Shown: positions 55,227-64,000 of the stretch, in pieces
Numbering within the stretch: position 1 is the stretch's first letter
Layout: every line of letters starts with the position of its first letter
Assembly: GCF_019320115.1 (NCBI RefSeq)
Contig: NC_089593.1
Location: 38,107,474-38,171,473 of the forward strand
Direction of reading: 5' to 3'
DNA from: Miscanthus floridulus
Lineage: Eukaryota > Streptophyta > Magnoliopsida > Poales > Poaceae
DNA: 64,000 bases
Notes under the pieces: generated by a model
The model's database searches: none
The model's input: the letters and a program-made list of their open reading frames with translations, nothing else
Told to the model about the DNA's origin: nothing
Position numbers and translations under genes: made by a program

Positions 55227-58200
55227 TATAACACCCTAGTGTTAAGCATGCATTTGGCATTGGCATTGCATGAGCACAAGCATCATTGAGCATGAGCATG
55301 TCAAATTCTATCTTCACTACCTTGCTTATATCACATGTGATGCCTCTTAAATTTATATCTAGGCTAGGGTTTACATGTGATCAATGTGTGAAATGCTTGT
55401 GGGACCCTAGGAGTACCTTAAACATGCTTAGAATGTCACATGGAACAACTTTGGTATTCATGACTTGGATTAAATTGATCTCTAAGTCATGATTATAGTG
55501 TAAGCTATCATTTTCAAGTTGCATGTTTGACCTAAGTTGAACTAGGTACTAGATTGCTTGAATGGCTATGCACCCTAAAGCAAAGTTATAGTACTTTATG
55601 AGGGTAACAACTTTTATTTTTGGGTCATGGTCTAATTTAGCTCCTAACTTGCTCTAAAACTATGCATAATAGCAAGAAAATAGTGTTATAGTAGTGAAAT
55701 TTTTCTAAGTCTAGGAGTGATTTATAGTTTCATTGTACCCATGTTTGATGCACTATAGTTTGTAAACTAGGCTGATCCAGACCAAACTCATTTAAGAAAA
55801 GTTGGAGTAGTCATGAAGCTCTACAACTTTGATAATTATGATTTTCGCTTAATCACGTTGGTTTGAGAGATAGAGAGTGAGAAAGGGGACGGATTCAGTC
55901 AAACTAAAATGGCATTAGCCGATTCAAATCAGGCCGGTGGTGGCTGACCATCATCAGGCTGCGCTCACCATCTGGTGGTCATACGCTAGTGTGGGCCCCA
56001 CCAGTCTAGCCGGGGAGAGCTTCAACACCGCCATGACGCGCTCATCTGCTCTCTCTCACTCATTTCCTCTCCCTCGCTTGATCTCGCAACCACAAAGGTG
56101 ACGCCGAGCTCGCTGCATCACCGTCGTAGCTCCACCACAGTCAGTCGCCACCGATGTAGCTCCACCCGTCGATTCATGTCGGCCACAGCTGCTCCACCAT
56201 CACCTCCACCTCCTCAAGCCACCAGCACCACCTCTCGACCCAAGGTAAAGCAACATTATGCTTCGTCGTAGCCATCGTCGCCACTAGAGCGCCGCCGTGC
56301 TCTCTGCTCACTGTGGCCCAGCCGCTCCACCACATCTCCTGCCTTCCTCTTCTCTGGCCAAGCACCACACTAGGCTCTAGATGTTTAGGCTAGATCTAGG
56401 GTAGATGCTACCGCCTGGTTACGCAGGAATGCGTCGCCACTCTATGCGCGGCCGCCATGGCCATCGTGGCACTCGAGCTCACCAATGCTGAGTCTATCCA
56501 ATGTCTCCCTCATCCCTCTCGCATCTTAGGTTGAGTGACCCTAGACCTAGTAGATGGCATGATAGATACCTACCTTTCACCGCCATCTAGCTGGAACAGT
56601 GGGAGCACCACCGTGCTCCGTGCGCCGCTACGCGGCCATGCATGTGGGCAGAGCTCACCGCCACCTCACCAGAACCCTAACCCACCCAAGATAGCTTCAT
56701 TAGGATTCCGTGAAGCTGTAGCGCACCTCAATAGAGCATGTGATGGCCGAAGAATGCTAGCATACCGCTACGCTACCTCCATCGTCCGCCATTATTGCCA
56801 ACGAGCCATCTCTAGTAAACCCTAGGTCACGTCTTCACCACCAACCGACGTGGCTTGATGAGGGAACATGTTGGTGTCACCCTCATCATCAGTCATCTCC
56901 CCACCGGTGAGATAGGGCTGGCCAGAGTGCCTCCCCTGCCCTAGAATCACTGACCAGCGGGCCCCATCTATTAGTCTATGTGTGTCCTTTGATTTCTTGT
57001 TGTTTTCATAGATTTGAATGCATGTTTCAAAAAATTATAAATAGAGTTGTAGATGTCCATTTTGGGTGAACAAAATTTTGTTAGATTCATCATGAAGTAT
57101 ATTATTTGATAAAAATATAAAACCTACTATTTGGGGTGTTTTTCTAGGACAATTAAATGGAGCTAGGTAAGTGCTTTTAAATTGTTTTCAATCTTGTAAA
57201 ATGCATAACTAGAGCTAGGAAAGTGATAAAATTGTGATTCCAATTTTTCTAATCTTGTATTGACATGCTCTAGCTAAGAAAAATACTAAACCTACAGTAA
57301 GCATACTTTTAATATGGTCTTCCTATTTAATGTTAAATAATTGCTAGTTTCTAGTGAAAATAAATGGGGTAAAAATACATAACAAATGATCATGCAAATT
57401 TTTACACAATGCTATGGTGCTAGGATGAATGTAAGAAAAATATGAAATATGTTGTTTGACACTTTTCACTAGGATAAACTATTTTTGCTAAAATAAGCCT
57501 ATGCAACTTGTCATTTTTGTAGACATGGCTATGCTTATCCAAATGGTATGCAATTTGTACAGTAGACTTTTGGGGTCATATGTAGGCTACTGTAATTTTC
57601 TAAGAATTTATTCTGCACTTTTGATATATTTTCCTTATTTCACCTTAGTGTCCAAATAAATTAATAAAGGCATTTAAATAATTTATTTCGGCTTGACCAT
57701 CATATTTTCTAGAGTGTGAATGATGCCTATGAACTGTTGGTACTATTGGTTGTGCCCAAATTTGATTGCTTGTATGCTGTGAAATATTAATTGCTCTATA
57801 ATTCAATTTGTGATTGTTTGGATAGTTTCGGTTGTTAAGTAAATTGCATGGGTAAGGTGATGTTTGCTGAGAATCTTGTCCATAACAAAGTTGTATATAA
57901 CTTACTTATATTGCTTGTGTCAAATTTTCAAGGCAATAGGCTAAATGGTTTGAGAGTTATAGCTATTAGAAGTTGGTCTCCCAAAATGCTTACTCTCTAG
58001 AATTTCTGGACAGACCTAGGAAGTTTACCTATTTTGACTAGGATAGTTGTTGAATAACCTTTTAGTGATTAAGTGAAAGTTGTATGAAATTTTATAAGCT
58101 TTCCAAAAATTTCAAGATCATAGGATTTGGTTGAGCAGAACTCTAGTTATGATCTAAACTTATAGCTGTTGTGTTGTGGTCCAGAAATGGACTTAGTGTC

Positions 58201-58683
58201 GATTCTTGAAATTTCTAGAGAAGAGATATGCACCTACTCAGTAAATAAGAATTCAACTTTGTTATCATCCTAATGACCTAATATGATAGTCATCATTTAA
58301 CCATGCACATTATTATGTCATGTCATCCATGACCCTTCTTATGCATTCATGATTCTCACTTTATGCATGTGCATGCAATAGGTGCGACAGAAGAAATCAT
58401 CGTGTTGGAGTACGAGGTCGATCCTCTAGAAGAGCATCAAGAAGTGTAGCAATAGGAGGCCCTAGGAGAAGGTAAGCCCAATGGTGAGCAGTTGCCTGAG
58501 TGTCTAGATCATCAGCCCTCAACCTTTGTGAAAGGCAAGCCCTGGAGCATTCTAAGCCTCGTTTGTTTTCAATCTATCAACTTAAGTCTTTTTATGTTGA
58601 TGCATTAAGTACTAGGAGTTGATTGGAACCACTTGCTGCATATATTTTCCTTGTCCAGATATATATATATATCTTGAATCCTT
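55227..58683 (+). repeat. TE2 3' LTR, interrupted by TE5
   Basis: Begins TATAACACCCTAGTG; from 55384 it matches the TE2 5' LTR from 28160. Donor-like AAG/GTAAAG at 56242-56248 in the GC-rich block (about 55960-56970); exon-like segment 58381-58554. The match to the 5' LTR stops at about 58683 (equivalent to 31375), where TE5 starts. Confidence 0.87.
58381..58554 (+). other. Conserved exon-like peptide segment, TE2 3' LTR
   Basis: After GCAATA(G). Reads GATEEIIVLEYEVDPLEEHQ...PECLDHQPSTFVKGKPWSIL with two stops in the middle; the CAG at the Gln is a TAG in the 5' copy. Confidence 0.5.
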
Positions 58684-58980
58684 TGTAAGGCATTAACATA
58701 AAAGGTGGACTATATATATCTCTCAGATCTAACCGACTTGTAACCCTGCCCCAGACTATATAAGGCGGGCAGGGACCCCTCCAAACTCACGCAATATCAT
58801 ATGATAGCTAATACAAACCAACAGACCATAGGAGTAGGATTTTATGTCATATTGATGACCTAAACCTATCTTACTCATGTGTCTCTATTGCCTTCTTGTT
58901 TTTGATCATACGCTTCTCTGCCGATCAATCTATCTTCGTGGGATACCCCTCGGAGGACTGCTGATGATATTCTATTGACA
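58684..58980 (+). repeat. TE5 5' LTR (about 297 bp)
   Basis: From TGTAAGGCATTAAC to CTATTGACA directly before the primer site. It is short for the lineage; I cannot exclude that its start is truncated, since the other copy is outside the window. Confidence 0.65.
58757..58763 (+). promoter_or_regulatory. TE5 LTR TATA box
   Basis: CCAGACTATATAAGGCGGGC, a well-formed TATATAA box about 220 bases before the LTR end. Confidence 0.7.
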
Positions 58981-59000
58981 GTTGGTGCGCTAGGTGGGGG
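58981..59000 (+). other. TE5 primer binding site region
   Basis: GTTGGTGCGCTAGGTGGGGG, two bases different from TE4, in the same position. Confidence 0.65.
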
Positions 59001-59028
59001 TCTGCGTGCTGTTTCCTTATCGAACAAG

Positions 59029-61245
59029 ATGGCTTTTTTGTAGGCTCTTCATCCCTCCTATAGCCCAGCTAGATCTTCATGGTCAAATCGATCTCGTGGA
59101 TCATCAACACTGATGGAGTCGAAGAGCTCCTTGAGCCAGTGCAGATCAATTCTACGCCGATCACCCCCGCACCTATGACTATAGATCCGATCTAGGTGCC
59201 ACCTCCAAGGTCACCTTCATCGATAACTCATCGGTCGCTTCCTTGCTACCAGAGGAGGCAGATCAACAATGATGATCTGATCGCATCTATCGATCAGGTT
59301 GGTCTAAAGCTCGCCGATTGCCTCTCCATCGCTGAATCGACTCTGGACACTCTGGTTCAGTGCCGACCACCCTCCGATCTAGATCTATCGGAGGCTGCTC
59401 AGGAAACTCTAGGGGCTATGGCCCTACCCTTCTAGTTCACTAACGCCACTACCGCTTACCAAGATGCCCTAAGGGGCAGATTCACCGACCAGGTTGGAGA
59501 TGTCCATCCTCCCACCAACTAGATCGCCGACCAGCCTCCGCCAGCCATCAACATGCTCCACGTCGGCCGATGCTCCAAAGCGTCCCTCTAGACCATCCCG
59601 AAGGATAATCTAGACTCTGAGTCCTAGGGCTCTATGGAGACCGTCACTGAAACAACCACCGAACTACTTCTTCCCCCTCTGTTCCATGGCGGCACAATCT
59701 TCAACATCAGCATCGATAGCCCCCTCTAAATGGTGAAATTGAGGAGGAACGCGCTGCCCATGAGAACCAGAACGTCAACCATGTGCAGTGCCGCACAAAC
59801 AAGATTGCTCTCGCGATGGCCGAGTAGCACCTTGATTTGTAAGGAAGGCCACTCCAATGCAACCACGATGATGAGTTTGTCTGAGTTGACGGCCACGACG
59901 TCTACAACAACCCAAGCGCCAATCTCGCAGTGGCCGACAATGAGCTCACCCAGCTCTCGCAAACACCCGAGGTCACCAAGGTCGCCGCCATGCTTAAAGC
60001 GGCACACTGTCAGGTCAATGAGATCTACCAGGATTAGAGACCTCCATACTCCACAACCTTGGTTCGCCGATCAGCCGTGACAAGAACCAATCGCCGACAA
60101 AGTCGCTTCATCGACCAGCACCATGACGATAGGCAACTCCTCTAGGGTGAAGCTAGGGGCAACCGCATCGAACATCACCACCAACACAACTAGGAGGTCA
60201 ACCAGGATGTCTAAGTGCACCTCAACAATCTCCATGATGAACGATGATGTATCGACAAACTCCGCTTTGGTCCCCAAGAAGAGGAAGTATGCTGCCGCCA
60301 GGAGTATGAGCAAGAGTACAGTAACCTAGACTCAGCTCTCGAGCTGCTCAACACCAGCAATGCTACAGATGATGGCACCGCCAACCCCGAGGGGCACCAG
60401 CATTCATGAGGGCGCTTCAAACACTTTAGTGGCCCTATGGTTTTAAAATCACAGGGGTCAAGCCCTACAAAGGAAGGATGAACCCAACACAGTGGCTATA
60501 GGCTTACGCCACTGCTGTCCATGCAGTCAGAGGAGACACCAGTGTCATGGTGAACTATCTTCCCATCATGCTCATGACAACCGCCATGAACTAGTTCACG
60601 AGCCTTGCCCTGGACTCTATTGGATCCTAGGAAGAGCTGAAAAAAGTCTTCACTAACAATTATATAGCTACGTGTATTTGGCCAGGCACCAAGCATGATC
60701 TCAACTGCATCAACCAGAAGCCATCCGATCTCCTCCACTACTACATCAGACACTTTTCTGAGATGAGGAATTCTATTCCCAACATCACAGAAGTGGAGGT
60801 CATCACCGCCTTCATCAGAGGACTCCATCACTGTGAGCTTCACTCTAAGTTCAACCGCAAGCCGCCCACAGGGATTGGCAAGATGATCACGACCGCCAAC
60901 CAGTACGCCGATGCCGAGGAAGCCGAGGTGCGCTTCAATGAGGATGTGGGCACTCATCGCCTAATGCACTGTTATGATGACTGTCTCGATGACCAACGCC
61001 ACAACGACCACCGTTATGACGACCGCCATTACCATCGTGACAGCGGTCATGATTGGCCAGAAGGACCCAAGTCTGGTCAAAATCGCCATTGTTGGCCATA
61101 CCACATCATCACCACCATCAATGAACCTTGTGCCAAGTGCAACTATGATGAGCAATACAAGAAGATCCTCGATGGCCCGTGTCCTCTCTACAAGAACGCC
61201 AGACATAAGATGAAGGACTACCTCGGCTTAGCTAAAGAGTTATAG
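59029..61245 (+). pseudogene. gag: TE5 gag, broken
   Basis: Starts near MAFL-stop-ALHPSYSPA. The N-terminal part (GVEELLEPVQINSTP, NNDDLIASIDQVGLKLADCLSI) sits in one frame; the capsid core (about 60470-60960; MNPTQWL, HYYIRHFSEMRNSIPNI, FIRGLHHCELHSKF) sits in another, so at least one frame change lies between. The zinc-knuckle-like CPLYKNARHKMKDY has Tyr where the last Cys is expected. Several stops, mainly TAG, break it. It ends at a TAG at 61243-61245, from which pol continues in the same frame. Confidence 0.78.
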
Positions 61246-64000
61246 GACAAGAAGCTAGACGACGACACCATCGATGGAGCCAGAGGCCACCGACCACCTA
61301 GGGGCAATAACAATGCCTTCTAGGACCACGACAAGGTGGTCACCACCATCTTTAGGGGCCTTGCCTCCACCGAGAGCAGAAGAGAACGAAAGCTCGCTGC
61401 CCAGCAGGTGCTCACTGTCACTATGGAAGATGCCACCGCCAACCCCAGCTATCGCCCATGGTCTGAGGTCCCAATCACCTTCAGTAGGGCCGACCAGTGG
61501 GTATACATCCCCTAAATAGGGCGTTTCACCCTCGTCCTCATTTCAACCATCCAGAAAGTGATTTTCAAAAAAGTGCTCGTCGACGGTGGGAGCGCTCTGA
61601 ATCTCCTCTTAGCCGAAGCCCTAAAGAAGTTGGGCCTCGGGATAGCAGATCTCACACCTTTAGACTCCTTCTAGGGTGTGGTACCTAGCAAGGCATCCAA
61701 ACCGCTTGGAGAGATCACCCTACCAATATAGTTTGGCATGGCAAGCAACTACCACATCGAGCACATCAACTTTTACATCACCGACTTCAACACCACCTAC
61801 CACGCCATACTTGGTCGGCTAGCTCTGGCCAAGTTCATGGCTGTACCGGTAGGAGTCCTAGCCTTGTAGGCCAACCTCTCCATTGCCTATGCCTACAAGA
61901 TAGAGAGTCTCGTGCTTGCTGAAGCCACTGACCTCTCCATCCAGATGGCCAGTGTGGTCATTGATGCCAAGATGGTGCCCACCGATGACCTAGAGATCCC
62001 ATCGCTAGAGCCTCCTCATGCCTCCGCCAAGTCCAAGGAAACCAAGGAGGTTGGCCTTGGCCTCGACAACCCCTCCAAGACCATGAAGATTGCGGCTCAC
62101 CTTGACCCCAAATAGGAAAGTGTGCTCATCTCCTTCCTATGTGCCAACACCGATGTGTTTGCTTGGAAACCTACAGACATGCCGGTGGTACCATGGGAGA
62201 AGATCGAGCACTCCTTGAATGTCTCACCGACTACCAAACCGATCAAGCAGAAACTCCACCGATTCATGCCAGATAAGAAGGAGGCTATTAAGGTAGAAAT
62301 AAAATGGCTCCTAGCTGCTGGATTCATAAAAGAAGTGTATCATCCTGAGTGGTTAGCAAACTCTATTCTCGGTCAAAAAAGAATAAAGAATGGAGAATGT
62401 GTGTTGATTACACTGATCTTAACAAACACTACCCTAAAGACCCCTTCGGTCTACCTCGAATAGATGAGGTTGTAGACTCTATCGCCGGCTGTGAACTACT
62501 CTCCTTCCTCGATTGTTACTCCGATTATCACCAGATCTCCCTCAAGGAAGAAGACCAGATCAAGATGTCGTTCATCACACCCTTTGGTGCGTACTGCTAC
62601 ACCACCATGTCCTTCGGACTTAAGAACATTAGGGCAACTTATCAAAGGGCCATCCAAATGTGCCTCGATCAACAGATTAGCCACAATGTCAAAGCTTACA
62701 TCAACGATGTGGTCGCCAAGTCCAAGACCACCGATGATCTTACCGCTAACCTTGAAGAAACATTCGCCAACCTAAAAAAGTATCGATGGAAGCTAAACCC
62801 TTCAAAGTGCATCTTTGGAGTTCCATCAGCTATACTGCTGGGCTACATCATTAGTGCCTATGGCATTGAGCCCAACCCCGACAAGGTCTCTGCCATCACC
62901 AACATGAAACAGCCAACATGTGTCAAGGATTTACAGAAGCTTATAGGCTGCATGCCCGCTTTAAGCCACTTCATATCACGCCTCGATGAAAAAGGTTACC
63001 GTTCTTCAAATTCCACAAGGCCTCTGAGTACTTTTTCTAGTCGGACGTGGACACAGCTTTTGAGCAGCTTAAGTTGTTCCTAACAAAGCCTCCAATCATG
63101 ACAACACCACGGCCAGATGAAACTCTCCTAATCTACATCGCTCGCTGCTACTTCTCGTGTCGTTAACACAGCCATTATGGTCGAACGCGAGGAGGTCAGG
63201 CACGCCTATAAGGTGCAACATCTGGTATACTTCATCAGCAAGGTTCTCAATGAGCCCAACACTCGTTATCCTTAGGTCCAGAAGCTGTTATATGATGTCC
63301 TGATTATGTCGCGTAAGCTCTGCCACTACTTCGAGTATTACAAGATCATCATGGTCATCGAGTTCCCTCTAGGGGACATTCTCCACAACAAAGAGGCCAA
63401 CGGCCATATCATCAAGTGGGCTATCGAGCTTAGCACTTCATTGAATTTAGAAGTAGGCCTACCATCAAGTCTTAGGCGCTTGCTAATTTCGTCGCTGAGT
63501 GGACTGAGATTCAAGAGCCCATCACTGCTACTTGCCCCGAGCACTGGGTGATGTACTTTGACAGTGCTCTCAACATCAATGGTGCTGGTGTGGGCATTTT
63601 GTTCATTATGTTGACCAAGGATAAGCTCTGATAAGTTCTCTAGATACATTTTTCGGCCTCCAACAACGCCACCGAATATGAAGCATGTCTCCATGGACTC
63701 CGTATAGCCATTGAGCTTGGTGTTAAATGCATCATGGTATATGAGGACTCCACGCTGGTCATCAACTAGCTCAATAAAGACTGGTCTTGCTCTAGTGGGA
63801 AGATGGATGCATATTATGCCGAAATCAGGAAGCTTAAAGGGAAATTCTACGGTATCGAGTACCACCACGTGGTACATAATCAAAATCAGCTCGCCGACCA
63901 CCTATCCAAGCTAGGCTCCTCTCGCACCGCGATTCCACCAGGGGTCTTCATTCAAGATCTTCTAGCGCCATCCATTAATGAAGATAAGGAAATTCAGGAA
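61246..64000 (+). pseudogene. pol: TE5 pol: protease, RT, two RNase H domains, broken and cut by window end
   Basis: Protease VLVDGGSALNLLLAEAL, then HAILGRLALAKFMA. RT: ADVF-like NTDVFAWKPTDMP, a two-base gain near 62375 that shifts frame, then WRMCVDYTDLNKHYPKDP, ITPFGAYCYTTMSFGL. The catalytic motif reads AYINDVVAKS, so the first Asp of the YVDD-type box is Asn and the enzyme would be dead. RNase H (YFISKVLNEPNTRYP) and the second RNase H (VMYFDSALNINGAGVGI, ASNNATEYEACLHGL, EDSTLVIN, NQLADHLSKLG) follow. The last codons near 63990 lie just before where integrase should begin. Confidence 0.82.

Larger units (their letters stand above)
28159..58683 (+). mobile_element. TE2: diverged Tekay-type element, interrupted by TE4 and TE5
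   Basis: 5' LTR (lacking its first ~157 bases) 28159-32743, leader, ORF1, gag-pol, polypurine tract and 3' LTR from 55227. Internal sequence is split by TE4 at 35222-51054; the two halves rejoin in frame across the AGTGA duplication (reading NQYSDFKDF). The 3' LTR is broken by TE5 at 58684 and its end lies outside the window. Pol has many more stops than TE1, so TE2 is more decayed. Confidence 0.88.
58684..64000 (+). mobile_element. TE5: Tat-like gypsy element, 5' portion, inserted in TE2 3' LTR
   Basis: A short LTR, primer site, gag, protease, RT, RNase H and second RNase H; integrase and 3' LTR lie beyond the window. Same order and motifs as TE4 but a clearly different family. The probable left target duplication is TCCTT (58679-58683), untestable without the right end. 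Multiple stops and frame changes show it is decayed. Confidence 0.82.

Overview
The window is repeat-rich nuclear DNA from a flowering plant, most likely a grass and probably panicoid. The evidence is the Tekay/Del-like and Tat-like Ty3/gypsy elements, a grass-style F-box pseudogene and a CACTA terminus. I see no intact host gene, rRNA, tRNA, CRISPR array or organellar sequence. Almost everything is nested, decaying LTR retrotransposons, numbered TE1 to TE5 here. Most breaks are TAG or TGA where related copies have CAG, CGA or TGG, the decay expected from deamination of methylated cytosines.

Layout. 1-1354: old flank. 1355-16306: TE1, a complete chromodomain (Tekay/Del-type) element with 4.2-kb LTRs and a perfect CTTTG target duplication. 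16307-20016: flank with a small tandem repeat, an F-box pseudogene on the minus strand, a Pol III-like promoter signature and one end of a CACTA transposon. 20017-24010: non-coding remnant of a minus-strand, Athila-like LTR element. 24018-28158: 3' end of TE3, another Tekay-like element, whose LTR is fused at about 28159 to the 5' LTR of TE2. 28159-58683: TE2, a diverged Tekay-like element. TE2 is interrupted at 35222-51054 by TE4, a complete Tat-lineage element with AGTGA target duplication, an antisense gene and a compound tandem-repeat 3' region. 58684-64000: TE5, the 5' part of another Tat-like element inserted in the TE2 3' LTR and running off the window.

How the parts relate. TE1 and TE2 share an extra gene (ORF1) between the leader and gag-pol. 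In TE1 that gene begins with a near-exact copy of the histone H3 N-terminal tail (M-ARTKQTARKSTGG and further matches), followed by a unique domain, a likely coiled coil and an acidic tail; the same element ends its integrase in a chromodomain. TE2 ORF1 has the same body but a different N-terminus. The Tekay-type LTRs also carry conserved splice-like signals and a conserved peptide-coding segment, and every ORF1 and gag ATG sits directly behind an AG acceptor-like site. Together this suggests a spliced, multi-product expression programme with a histone-mimic protein. That is the most interesting signal in the window; its function is inference only.
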